The notes below the pieces were generated by a model. The model did not search any database. It was not told where the DNA came from and was given only the letters and a program-made list of their open reading frames with translations. Of a DNA stretch of 26,866 nt, positions 15,278-22,831 are shown piece after piece. Within the stretch, counting starts at the first letter, position 1. Each line of letters begins with the position of its first letter. The position numbers were made by a program, and so were the translations under genes. Source of the DNA: a virus; the IMG/VR virus record IMGVR_UViG_3300019776_000549, positions 1 through 26,866 of that record; one strand, 5' to 3'.

Positions 15278-16567
15278 ATGAAGCCAAGAACAAAGTTGCA
15301 ACATGATATTGTTTACTGGGCAAAATATTTGCCACAGCTAACAAAAAAACAATCCGATTGGGCGCAAGATAAGTGTCTATTACATTTAGCTTTCGCAACA
15401 ACCCATCAAGTATATTGTATGGATTGTGGAGAGAAAATGAAATCGAATTTAATTGTTGGTGATTCCATTAAATGTACTGGTTGCAAGCAACAATTAACGG
15501 TTAGACATACTCGAAACAGAACCTTTGATCAATTTGCTTATTTTGCAATTGTGGATTTAATCAATGAGTATGAAATTGTTCGATATTTTAAAGTTTCATC
15601 AGGACATAAAGCAGGTTGGAAAAAAGTTGAACATTGCATGGAAGTGTGTCAGCATTGGTACCATGAAAATGGTAAAATGGAAGTGTTTTCACGTCTGAAT
15701 TATAGTACATATTATAATTGCCATGAGTCATGGAGTGGTGATTTTGAAATCAGAAATAAAAACAATCTAAGAAAGTATGAAATTCTTCAGGAAGCATTTC
15801 ATCCATCATCAAAATTCAAAGATGAGTACACGTTTTACGGCATTAATTCTGATTTGAGAGGGTTAACATACCAAGATGCAAAACGAATTATTCCATATAA
15901 TTCGAAAGCTGAAACTTTAGCGAAATGCGGTCAGTATCAATTGTTAAATGTAATGTTGTCCAATCAATGGGAGATACACCATTGTTGGCCCTCAATTAAA
16001 ATAGCCATTCGAAATAATTACATTGTAGAAGACGCCAGAACATGGCTTGATTACTTAACGCTACTTCATTCATTTGGCAAAGATTTGCGAAGCCCTAAAT
16101 ATTTGTTTCCATCAAATTTGAAAGAAGCGCATGATAAGTTGGTCGAAAAGCGCAGAGAATTGCAGCGTAAAGAGGACGAAAAAAAGCAATTTGAAAAAAT
16201 GATTGAAAATGAGAAAATCTACAAAGAAACTCATTCGCAATTTTTTCACTTGAATTGGAGTTACCGCAATTTCACGTTTACAGTTTTGCAAAGTATTTTC
16301 GACTTTAAAATGGAAGGCGACCAATTGAAGCATTGCGTTTACACCAATAATTATTTTTTGAAAGAAAATTCATTGTGTATTTCGATTAAAAGAGAAAACG
16401 AACATTACGCAACTTGTGAAATCGATATAAAGGGTTTGAAAGTTCTACAATTGTACGGTAAGCGAAATAGTGTAGTTGAGCAAAATGATGAACTTTTAAC
16501 CTACGTCAAAAGCAAAGTATTGCCAGTAATTGAAAAAATATCTCACTCACAAAAGAAAACAGCGTAA
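15278..16567 (+). CDS. pcfJ: PcfJ-like protein
   Basis: This 429-residue protein belongs to the PcfJ family. A zinc-ribbon-like site is formed by Cys47/Cys50 (CMDC) and Cys66/Cys69 (CTGC). The C-terminal domain has the family's most conserved region: QLKHCVYTNNYF at about residues 347-358, then SLCISIKRENEHYATCEI and VLQLYGKRNSVVE. Residues 280-315 form a Lys/Glu-rich helix. It pairs with the PcfK-like gene just upstream. The zinc site and basic helix suggest nucleic-acid binding, but this is inferred; the family has no proven activity. Confidence 0.8.
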   Translation: MKPRTKLQHDIVYWAKYLPQLTKKQSDWAQDKCLLHLAFATTHQVYCMDCGEKMKSNLIVGDSIKCTGCKQQLTVRHTRNRTFDQFAYFAIVDLINEYEIVRYFKVSSGHKAGWKKVEHCMEVCQHWYHENGKMEVFSRLNYSTYYNCHESWSGDFEIRNKNNLRKYEILQEAFHPSSKFKDEYTFYGINSDLRGLTYQDAKRIIPYNSKAETLAKCGQYQLLNVMLSNQWEIHHCWPSIKIAIRNNYIVEDARTWLDYLTLLHSFGKDLRSPKYLFPSNLKEAHDKLVEKRRELQRKEDEKKQFEKMIENEKIYKETHSQFFHLNWSYRNFTFTVLQSIFDFKMEGDQLKHCVYTNNYFLKENSLCISIKRENEHYATCEIDIKGLKVLQLYGKRNSVVEQNDELLTYVKSKVLPVIEKISHSQKKTA

Positions 16568-16570
16568 TCT

Positions 16571-16816
16571 ATGAAATACACAACTCAACACGAAAAACAG
16601 CAAATAGAGCGCGAATTCAAAGCGCTCTTAGCAAAAAACGGAATGACTTTAAAGCGTTTTTGTTCCAGAAATAAACTGAATTACGCCACTGTGTACGGAC
16701 GTTTTACCCGTAATTCATTGGAGCATGACTTTGTGAACGAACTCATCCATAAAGTGGATAAAAACCTTTATTTGATTTCCCAAAATGGAAAGCTGATTAT
16801 TTCACGTAAATTTTAG
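16571..16816 (+). CDS. Small HTH-like protein
   Basis: This 81-residue basic protein has helices that could form a DNA-binding turn: FKALLAKNGMTLKRFCSR, then KLNYATVYGRFTRNS at about residues 18-52. The spacing and the TLKRFCSRNKLNYATVY segment resemble minimal helix-turn-helix proteins. It lies four bases after PcfJ and four bases before the YfiM-like gene. A similar size and layout recurs in the 25003-25209 gene, whose HTH-like core also ends in an SLSTVYRLL-type helix. No exact family is recognised. Confidence 0.5.
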   Translation: MKYTTQHEKQQIEREFKALLAKNGMTLKRFCSRNKLNYATVYGRFTRNSLEHDFVNELIHKVDKNLYLISQNGKLIISRKF

Positions 16817-16819
16817 AGA

Positions 16820-17116
16820 ATGAAAACAATGATTTTATTACTATTGCCACTTTTAACCACGGCACAAATCCAACCCGACAAGGTAAAACATTTCGTTGCA
16901 GGTGCGGTTATCGGTGGAACTACTCAATACCTAACCTACAAAGCCACAGGAAACAAAAACACGGCTTTCTTCGTTGGGTTAGGTGTTTCAACTTTGGCAG
17001 GCGTAGCGAAAGAACTTTACGACAAACAAGGTCACGGAACACCAAGCGTAAAGGATGCAGTTTGGACTTCAATAGGCGGTTTGTCTTCGTGTGTAACTTT
17101 AAGAATTGTGCTATGA
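16820..17116 (+). CDS. YfiM-like small secreted or membrane protein
   Basis: This is a 98-residue protein. Residues 1-15 form a short signal peptide (MKTMILLLLPLLTTA) with probable cleavage before Gln16. The mature part has the YfiM/DUF2279 pattern: DKVKHFVAGAVIGG at residues 20-33, a Gly/Ala hydrophobic segment, GVAKELYDKQGHG at 61-73, and KDAVWTSIGG. Family members sit in the envelope and their function is not known. It is unusual to find it in an early DNA-metabolism operon, but it is coupled to the next gene by ATGA (17113-17116). A role in modifying the envelope of the infected cell is possible. Confidence 0.7.
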   Translation: MKTMILLLLPLLTTAQIQPDKVKHFVAGAVIGGTTQYLTYKATGNKNTAFFVGLGVSTLAGVAKELYDKQGHGTPSVKDAVWTSIGGLSSCVTLRIVL

Positions 17117-17361
17117 GCCTACAACATTGCAACTGCTTCAATAACGGCACATTCGATGAGTACAAGCAAATTAATTCAATTGCATTTCCAGCATTAAGCC
17201 CAAACGCAAAAAGAGAACTCGCAAAAACAATGCACGTGCGAAAGGGTGTGTTTTACTCCGAAAGAAAGCAATCTTTAATTCCCTGCAAATTAAAAGATTC
17301 AGCAATTCCATTGGAATTCAAAACTTTTGTTTCAAAACTCAAAAAAACAGTTATAAAATAG
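17113..17361 (+). CDS. Small Cys- and Lys-rich hypothetical protein
   Basis: This 82-residue protein starts at the ATGA overlap with the YfiM-like gene. Earlier in-frame starts lie inside that gene and are unlikely. The N-terminus holds a cluster of cysteines (LQHCNCFNNG) with a further Cys near the middle (LIPCKLKD). The rest is basic and helical. No family is recognised. It is the last gene before the 126-base structured gap. Confidence 0.55.
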   Translation: MSLQHCNCFNNGTFDEYKQINSIAFPALSPNAKRELAKTMHVRKGVFYSERKQSLIPCKLKDSAIPLEFKTFVSKLKKTVIK

Positions 17362-17365
17362 CTAA

Positions 17366-17466
17366 TTTAGTCGTTCATGTGTGTTTTTACGCACTTGGTT
17401 TCGATTTGGTTAGGTGGTGGGGTTGTTTGCCTTGGTTTGCAACCTCACTTAACCTAATAGACTAAA
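17366..17466 (+). ncRNA. Candidate structured RNA (three-way junction) upstream of the initiator gene
   Basis: A perfect 7-bp outer stem (17366-17372 with 17460-17466) encloses two hairpins. The first is GTGTG/CGCAC (17379-17383 with 17390-17394, one G-U pair) with a 6-base loop. The second is long: 17408-17416 with 17446-17454 and 17420-17425 with 17440-17445, about 15 pairs including G-U, one 3-base bulge and a 14-base loop. There is no T run and no gene in these 126 bases. It may be a regulatory leader or a replication-origin element. Confidence 0.5.
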
Positions 17467-17487
17467 CAAAAACATCATTGTTGCAAC

Positions 17488-18264
17488 ATGGGTCGAAAAC
17501 TCAAACATACCGTAGATTACTATCCTCACTCAGTCCACAATGGACGGAAAATGCAGGCGGTTGAAAGTGCGTTTGGCAATGATGGTTACGCCACATGGCA
17601 CAAAATACTCGAGTTGCTGGGAAAAACTGAATACCACTTTCTCAATTTATCAAATCCTTTGGTTCAATCGTATGTTTCTAAGTATTGCAAGGTAAGCGAA
17701 CAAAAACTAATTGAAATCATTGAATTATTAGTTGAACTTGGTAAATTCGATGAGGTGTGCTGGAGCGAAAAAATCATTTTTTGCAAAGATTTCATTGATT
17801 CACTTGAAATGTTTTACCGTAAAAGATCAATCACACCTCCAACTCGATCAGAAATAATGCGTATAGCATTTGAACCGCAAAAAACAACCGCGTATTTGAA
17901 GCGCGGACCAAAACAGAATACTAACTCAAACATTAATGACATGGCAAAAACAGACAATTCACCAGAAGCATTGAATAGATTTAAAACTTGGTGGAACATT
18001 TACGACAAAAAAGTAGGTTACAAGAAATGCAAAGAGAAGTTCTTGAAACTTAAACCAGCAAAACAATTAAAGTGTTTGGAACATTCGCCGTTGTATGTTT
18101 TATCAACTCCAGACAAACAGTACCGAAAGCACCCTTTAACCTACTTAAACGGGGAATGTTATAACGACGAAATCATCATTCCAGGACAAAAAGGACAAGT
18201 TGAGCATTTGAATTCTGGGGATGGTACCGACTGGGATAGCGAATTAAAGCAATTAACAAAATGA
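17488..18264 (+). CDS. Lin1244/DUF4373-type replication initiator-like protein
   Basis: This 258-residue protein has an N-terminal domain KHTVDYYPHSVHNGRKMQAV followed by FGNDGYATWHKILELLGKTE (residues 5-47), matching the Lin1244/Lin1753 N-terminal (DUF4373) domain. A winged-helix-like IIELLVELGKFDEVCWSEKIIF segment and a linker then lead to a C-terminal helical domain with TWWNIYDKKVGYKKC. Proteins of this type sit with DnaC-like loaders in phages and plasmids and probably bind the origin. Here the DnaC-like gene overlaps the stop (ATGA at 18261), and a structured non-coding segment lies just upstream, both consistent with that role. Confidence 0.75.
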   Translation: MGRKLKHTVDYYPHSVHNGRKMQAVESAFGNDGYATWHKILELLGKTEYHFLNLSNPLVQSYVSKYCKVSEQKLIEIIELLVELGKFDEVCWSEKIIFCKDFIDSLEMFYRKRSITPPTRSEIMRIAFEPQKTTAYLKRGPKQNTNSNINDMAKTDNSPEALNRFKTWWNIYDKKVGYKKCKEKFLKLKPAKQLKCLEHSPLYVLSTPDKQYRKHPLTYLNGECYNDEIIIPGQKGQVEHLNSGDGTDWDSELKQLTK

Positions 18265-18977
18265 AATCGCTATTCGAAATCAATTCCCAAATTATTAAAT
18301 CCATTGACGGGAATTACCAACGTCCGGAGCAACTTATGGATCAAACGAAGTTCAATGCAATCATGCTAAATGAGCTAAATATTTTGGCGTTGCAACGGTC
18401 CAAAGGAAAACGAAACTTTCAGATTACACCTGAAAACGAATGGTTGTTAAAAGTGGTTTTTGCCTATTTAAATAGAAATGCCGATGACAACGAATTGACC
18501 TACACGCGAACCATTCAAGATGAAACAATAACCAAAACTTTGGATTTACATAAGGGGCTTATGTTGCTGGGGAATTTCGGAGTTGGAAAAACATTACTAA
18601 TGCAGGCAATTCACAGCAAAATGCAAATGTGCAAGCTAACTGGTAGATTTGTGAGTTCTCGCAAAATTTACGAAACAAAACAAGTCGATTGGGATGTAAC
18701 ATTAGGCAAACCTCAATACGGTATCTTTATTGATGATTTAGGCGACGAACCCACGAAAACGGTTGAATTTGGAAATGAAGATGCCCCCGTGGCGCTTGTT
18801 TTAAAAAACAGAATGGATGCATGGGAACAATTGCCCGAAAGTCCGAAAATGTTTATTACCTCAAATTGCGCTCCCAAAGTATTGGAGCAAAAATACGGCG
18901 GTCGTATTGTGTCAAGAATGCACGCTGCTATGAATGTAATTATTACAAACCAAAAAACAGATTGGAGAAAATTATGA
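18261..18977 (+). CDS. DnaC-like AAA+ helicase loader
   Basis: This 238-residue AAA+ ATPase has Walker A GNFGVGKT at residues 104-111, Walker B GIFIDDLGDE at 154-163, a sensor-1-like ITSN at 199-202, and GGRIVSRM at 213-220 carrying the likely arginine finger. The N-terminal 90 residues, before the P-loop, are helical, as in loaders that bind the replicative helicase. It is translationally coupled to the Lin1244-type gene. No helicase gene is visible in the window, so it may recruit the host helicase or a phage one outside. Its stop overlaps the next gene (ATGA at 18974). Confidence 0.85.
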   Translation: MKSLFEINSQIIKSIDGNYQRPEQLMDQTKFNAIMLNELNILALQRSKGKRNFQITPENEWLLKVVFAYLNRNADDNELTYTRTIQDETITKTLDLHKGLMLLGNFGVGKTLLMQAIHSKMQMCKLTGRFVSSRKIYETKQVDWDVTLGKPQYGIFIDDLGDEPTKTVEFGNEDAPVALVLKNRMDAWEQLPESPKMFITSNCAPKVLEQKYGGRIVSRMHAAMNVIITNQKTDWRKL

Positions 18978-19258
18978 ATAATCTATCACTCGAGCAACGC
19001 CAAAAAATAACAGCGGTTTTTGCAATTTTACCCGTTTTAGCGGACTATTTGCAAGACCTTGAAGAAGATGAAGTGTTTCCAGCTGCAGTTCGCCAAAAGC
19101 ACACGAAAAACCTGATTTATAAAATCCGAAAGTTTGACGAAATGATGTTGAATTCAACAACCGCGGAAACAATTAAATGCCAGCATGACGTTCAATTGTG
19201 GTTCAGAAACGAAATCAAAAACAACTTTATTGACGATGGAACAAAATCTAACATTTAA
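18974..19258 (+). CDS. Small hypothetical protein coupled to the helicase loader
   Basis: This 94-residue protein starts at the ATGA overlap with the loader gene; an upstream in-frame start would be inside that gene. Residues 1-60 form amphipathic helices (QKITAVFAILPVLADYLQDL, then RKFDEMML) and the C-terminus is basic. Its gene overlaps the next by 23 bases in another frame. No family is recognised; the tight coupling suggests it works with the loader or replisome. Confidence 0.6.
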   Translation: MNNLSLEQRQKITAVFAILPVLADYLQDLEEDEVFPAAVRQKHTKNLIYKIRKFDEMMLNSTTAETIKCQHDVQLWFRNEIKNNFIDDGTKSNI

Positions 19259-19508
19259 CGAACTTGCAACAGAGGTGTTGAAATACCCGAATTGCCAAAT
19301 CGAAACTCAAGACGTTATTGTGTTTGATGTTCACCATTACGTAAATCGCGCCGTTGACCATGTTAACGGCGTTGTTTTGAATGGAAAGAATCCAAAGCAT
19401 GACCAGCGATCAAAAGTTTATAAGCGTAATTTGGTGCAATTGCTATCTTGCCTACGCTTAAATACTGGAAAATTCTCCAAAAAATTAGGCGTTTTGAAAA
19501 TTTCTTAA
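19236..19508 (+). CDS. Small hypothetical protein, end of early operon 1
   Basis: This 90-residue protein starts at ATG 19236 (the 17 residues before it in frame lie inside the upstream gene). It contains VIVFDVHHYVNRAVDHVNGV (about residues 26-45), with several His/Asp that could bind a metal, then a basic C-terminal half (SKVYKRNLVQLL, then KFSKKLGVLK). It overlaps the previous gene by 23 bases. An AT-rich hairpin with a T run covers its stop codon. No family is recognised. Confidence 0.55.
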   Translation: MEQNLTFNELATEVLKYPNCQIETQDVIVFDVHHYVNRAVDHVNGVVLNGKNPKHDQRSKVYKRNLVQLLSCLRLNTGKFSKKLGVLKIS

Positions 19509-19517
19509 TTTTTTTTC
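19497..19517 (+). terminator. Weak AT-only terminator candidate
   Basis: AAAATT at 19497-19502 and AATTTT at 19507-19512 can pair around a 4-base loop, with further T after the stem. The stem is entirely A-T, so termination would be inefficient. It overlaps the stop codon of the preceding gene. Confidence 0.35.
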
Positions 19518-19526
19518 AGTTTTTGC

Positions 19527-19556
19527 TTGTTTATATTAATTAATTAAGTAATTTTG
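19527..19556 (+). promoter_or_regulatory. Early promoter 2 with the same internal operator
   Basis: TTG at 19527-19529, 19 bases of spacer, then TAATTTTG at 19549-19556 match the Bacteroidota promoter. The 18 bases at 19530-19547 are identical to 13785-13802 in early promoter 1, at almost the same distance from the -7 box. It drives the operon from 19581 onward, including the tRNA-like RNA and the recombination genes. Confidence 0.72.
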
Positions 19557-19580
19557 AAGAAACAAAAACAAAAAGGAATT

Positions 19581-19769
19581 ATGAAAGCAACAGATAAAAA
19601 AGAGGGTAAAAGATTTCAAGTTAAACCTATAATTCAATTTGAAATGTTGACAGGTTATAGAGTGGTCGATACGATGACTAACAAAGCGTTGCCATGGCAT
19701 TTTGATGAACATGAATTATATTTAGCTGAAAGTAAAGCAGAACTAAAAAACGCACTTTCTGGAAATTAA
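19581..19769 (+). CDS. Small hypothetical protein at the head of early operon 2
   Basis: This 62-residue protein starts at ATG 19581, about 25 bases after the promoter box. A TTG at 19554 overlapping the -7 box is not a credible start. The sequence has a beta-like core (FQVKPIIQFEMLTGYRVVDT) and a helical end (ELYLAESKAELKNAL). It precedes the tRNA-like RNA by 38 bases and should be the first protein made from promoter 2. No family is recognised. Confidence 0.6.
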   Translation: MKATDKKEGKRFQVKPIIQFEMLTGYRVVDTMTNKALPWHFDEHELYLAESKAELKNALSGN

Positions 19770-19807
19770 TTAACCCCGTTGGGCGAAAACGTTAAGCGCA
19801 AATAATT

Positions 19808-19958
19808 GAAGTAGTGACGGAATTGGATAGACGCTATGGCATTAGGTAGATACGACTCGGTGAGGAGAAATCCCGTGGGAAAAATTTTGGAAGTCAGTTC
19901 GGCTGCTACCCGTTGCGCAAGAAAAGCTACCATACAGGTTCGAATCCTGTCTACTTCA
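19808..19958 (+). ncRNA. tRNA-like RNA: Leu-type 5' half and canonical T arm with an abnormal middle
   Basis: The 5' bases GAAGTAG (19808-19814) pair perfectly with CTACTTC (19951-19957), a 7-bp acceptor stem. Next comes a Leu-like D arm (ACGGAATTGGATAGACG) with T8, A14 and G18-G19, then ATGGC and ATTAGGT, which aligns to the anticodon loop of tRNA-Leu(UAG). The 3' end has a perfect 5-bp T stem (ACAGG/CCTGT) around TTCGAAT. But 86 bases lie between the anticodon loop and the T arm, and no GCCAT closes the anticodon stem. Instead GGTAG/CTACC or ATGG/CCAT can form an extended helix. No CCA is encoded. Not an ordinary tRNA. Confidence 0.6.
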
Positions 19959-19977
19959 CTAAAATAAAAACAACATC

Positions 19978-21915
19978 ATGAAAACAATTCTTATTCAAAC
20001 GTTGCAAATCCGTAATTTCAAAGGAATTCAAGCGTTAACAATCAACTTTAACCCAGTTGGACAAACAAACATTTCAGGCGACAACGGAACAGGTAAAACA
20101 ACCGTTTTCGACGCCTTTAACTGGTTGTTGTGGGGTAAAAACTCACAAAACGAAAGTGACTTTCCAATCAAAACATTGGACTTAAACGGTCAAACCTCAG
20201 ATATTGAACACGAGGTTAGTGGCGTGTTAATTGTTGACGGCTCACCTATTGAATTAAAGCGCATTTACTCCGAAAAATGGACCAAAAAACGCGGTTCAGA
20301 AACACGTGAATTAACCGGTCACGAAACGCAATTATTCATCAATGACGTGCCAAAGTCGCTTGCTGAATACAAAGCATTCATTGACGGAATCATTAACCCT
20401 GCATTTGCTCGAATGATTACCGATCCATTGTATTTCAACACTCAAATCAATTGGAAAGAACGCCGTAAAATTTTGACGGATATTGCCGGAACCGTTTCCG
20501 ATATTGATTTGTTCAATCAGTTGCTTTCACAGGATCCGTCTGTTTTGGAAATCCAGCCTTTGGTTAATGCTGGAATGTCACTTGTGGACCAAAAAACAAA
20601 AATTTTCAGTCAAAAAACAAAAGTTCGCGAGGAATTAAATCAGATTCCAAGCCGTTTGGATGAGGTTAACCGCAATATGCCACAGCCTTTGAACTGGGAT
20701 GAAATAAACGATAAAATATCAACATTAAACGTTGATAAATCGACTAAACAAGCGGAATTGAACGATTTGCAAAAGGCACAACAAGCGGATTTTGAAGCAA
20801 TCAGAAACAAGCAATCCGAAAAATTCCAATTGGAACAAAAGTTGACCGCGCTTAAAAATCAAATCGAAATCGACTTAAACAAAGATCGAAACGCACAACT
20901 TCAAAACAAGCGAATCCAGGACAATGAAGTACAGGCAAAGAAAAACGAACTTGCAACACTCGAAAGCAAAAAAGCTGGAAACGTTGCGCGCATTGAAGAA
21001 TTGCGCAAAAACGTTGAAACATTGCGTGCTCAATGGACTGAATTAAACGCAAAACCAATTCAATCGGTTGAAGCGATCCGAGAAAATTGCCCATCTTGTG
21101 GAAATCGTTTGAATGAAAGTGAAATTGAAAGCCAACGTGAACAAATCGCAAAACGTGCAAATGAGGCGCGAGCAAACGAATTGAACACAATTACAGGACG
21201 TGCAACGCAAATCAACGGCGAAATTCAATCATTGCAGGCGCTAAATTCCAACATTGAAACGCAAATCAATGAAATCAATACATGGTTTGCAACTACAAAA
21301 GAAATTACCGTACTCGATTATGTTTCATTTGTGGCAACTCCAGAGTACTTGAATTTACAAAACCAAATTGAAAACTTCGTTATTCCAGCGCCAAAGGAAT
21401 TTGACGCGGTTACACTACAAAACGAGTTACACGCAATCAATACGCAAATTGGAGAGCTGCAGCAACAACTCTCAATCAAATCTCAAATTGAGCAAATCCA
21501 AAAGCGTGAAACGGAACTTCGCAATCAACAACAAACACTTTCACAACAAATTGCAGACTTTGAAAGAACTGAAATGGCAATCGATGCGTTCAATAAATTC
21601 AAAATTGAGCAAGTAGAGCTATCAGTTAACAAAATGTTCAAACACGTTAAATTCAAAATGTTTGAAAAGCAATTGAACGGTGGAGAGCAACCAATTTGCG
21701 AAGCTACAATTGACGGCAAACCATGGCAAGCGATGAACACAGCCTTGCAAATCAACGCTGGGCTTGACATCGTAAATACTTTACAATCTGCTTATGGTAC
21801 ATTTGCACCCGTGTTCATTGACAACCGAGAATCAATTACCGAAATACAACCGATGAATTGCCAAATCATTAATTTGATTAAGGTAACAGGGCTTAAACAA
21901 TTGGAAATTCTTTAA
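19978..21915 (+). CDS. SbcC/Rad50-like ATPase
   Basis: This 645-residue SMC-type protein has an N-terminal IRNFKGIQ motif and Walker A GDNGTGKTT at residues 34-42. Long Gln/Glu/Lys coiled coils flank a zinc hook, CPSC, at Cys371-Cys374. The C-terminal head domain has a NGGEQPICEATIDGKPW segment, an INAGLDIVNTL helix and Walker B-like APVFIDNRE near residues 610-618, where the final Glu would activate water. It is shorter than cellular SbcC (about 1,000 residues), as is usual in phages. RecT follows directly. No SbcD-type nuclease is adjacent, so its nuclease partner is unclear. Confidence 0.85.
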   Translation: MKTILIQTLQIRNFKGIQALTINFNPVGQTNISGDNGTGKTTVFDAFNWLLWGKNSQNESDFPIKTLDLNGQTSDIEHEVSGVLIVDGSPIELKRIYSEKWTKKRGSETRELTGHETQLFINDVPKSLAEYKAFIDGIINPAFARMITDPLYFNTQINWKERRKILTDIAGTVSDIDLFNQLLSQDPSVLEIQPLVNAGMSLVDQKTKIFSQKTKVREELNQIPSRLDEVNRNMPQPLNWDEINDKISTLNVDKSTKQAELNDLQKAQQADFEAIRNKQSEKFQLEQKLTALKNQIEIDLNKDRNAQLQNKRIQDNEVQAKKNELATLESKKAGNVARIEELRKNVETLRAQWTELNAKPIQSVEAIRENCPSCGNRLNESEIESQREQIAKRANEARANELNTITGRATQINGEIQSLQALNSNIETQINEINTWFATTKEITVLDYVSFVATPEYLNLQNQIENFVIPAPKEFDAVTLQNELHAINTQIGELQQQLSIKSQIEQIQKRETELRNQQQTLSQQIADFERTEMAIDAFNKFKIEQVELSVNKMFKHVKFKMFEKQLNGGEQPICEATIDGKPWQAMNTALQINAGLDIVNTLQSAYGTFAPVFIDNRESITEIQPMNCQIINLIKVTGLKQLEIL

Positions 21916-21952
21916 ATAGGCTGCTCGCCTGTCAGAGCGTAATTTTAACAAA

Positions 21953-22828
21953 ATGTCAACACAAAAAAACGTCGAAACTCCAGTGAAATCAGAAAAAAAC
22001 ATTACTGAACTGGTAACAACACGAATCCAAGCATTGGTATCAACTGGAGAATTGAAGATTCCATCTGATTATTCAGCTGAAAACGCAATGAAAAGCGCAT
22101 ACTTGCACCTTGTTGAATTAAAGGACAAGAACGGAAAACCAGTTCTTGAAGTGTGTACACGTGAATCCATTGCAAACTCACTTATGCGCATGGTTGTGCA
22201 AGGTTTGAATGTAGCGAAAAATCAATGCTACTTTATTCCGTACGGTGACCAATTGAATTTCCAACGAAGCTATCAAGGTTCAATTGCACTTGCCAAACGC
22301 GTTGGAGGTGTAAAACAAATCAATCCAGTCATCATTTACGATAACGATGAATTCGATTTTGAAATCGACGTAATGACCGGAACGAAGCGAATTACAAAAC
22401 ACGTTCAAAAGTTCGAAAACATCGACAACGGGAAAATCAAAGGCGCCTACGCCGTTCGTATCAACAACGATGGAACGATTTCAACCGAAATCATGACCAT
22501 TGCAGAAATCGAACAAGCATGGCAACAAGGCGCAACAAAAGGAAATTCACCAGCACACAAAAATTTCCGTCAAGAAATGGCAAAGAAAACGGTTATTTCA
22601 CGATCATGCAAAGAACCAATTGCGACATCATCCGATTATCATTTACTAATGGATGAAGAATTCATTCAAGTGGAAACGGTTAAAGATTCAGTTGCAAAGG
22701 AAATCGAATCCAACGCCAATTCAACACCGTTCACAATTCCCGTGAATGAAGTAAAACAAGAACCAAATCCACAACCAGTACAAGCGCAAAACGCAACCGC
22801 TGGAGTTATGGATTTCCCAACTGAATAA
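21953..22828 (+). CDS. recT: RecT-family single-strand annealing protein
   Basis: This 291-residue protein matches RecT: an N-terminal helical lead, then ESIANSLMRMVVQGLNVAKN at about residues 65-84, CYFIPYGDQLNFQRSYQG at 86-103, LAKRVGGVKQI, and a C-terminal KTVISRSCKEP motif. RecT anneals complementary strands after resection and supports phage recombination-dependent replication. The last 45 residues are Gln/Pro-rich and probably flexible, perhaps binding SSB. It lies between the SbcC-like ATPase and DUF3850, with exonuclease-like genes downstream. The start is clear, about 37 bases after the SbcC-like stop. Confidence 0.9.
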   Translation: MSTQKNVETPVKSEKNITELVTTRIQALVSTGELKIPSDYSAENAMKSAYLHLVELKDKNGKPVLEVCTRESIANSLMRMVVQGLNVAKNQCYFIPYGDQLNFQRSYQGSIALAKRVGGVKQINPVIIYDNDEFDFEIDVMTGTKRITKHVQKFENIDNGKIKGAYAVRINNDGTISTEIMTIAEIEQAWQQGATKGNSPAHKNFRQEMAKKTVISRSCKEPIATSSDYHLLMDEEFIQVETVKDSVAKEIESNANSTPFTIPVNEVKQEPNPQPVQAQNATAGVMDFPTE

Positions 22829-22831
22829 GCC

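Noticed and set aside
19808-19958. Ordinary tRNA-Leu(UAG) or tRNA with group I intron
   Set aside because: No 3' anticodon strand pairs with ATGGC, and the 86-base middle is far shorter than any known group I intron; the core motifs of such introns were not found.
19808-19958. tmRNA
   Set aside because: There is no tag reading frame or pseudoknot series, and 150 bases is much too short for a standard tmRNA.
21916-21952. Small hairpin in the gap before recT
   Set aside because: Only 4-bp stems can form (AGGC with GCCT or GCTC with GAGC), too weak to call a regulatory structure.
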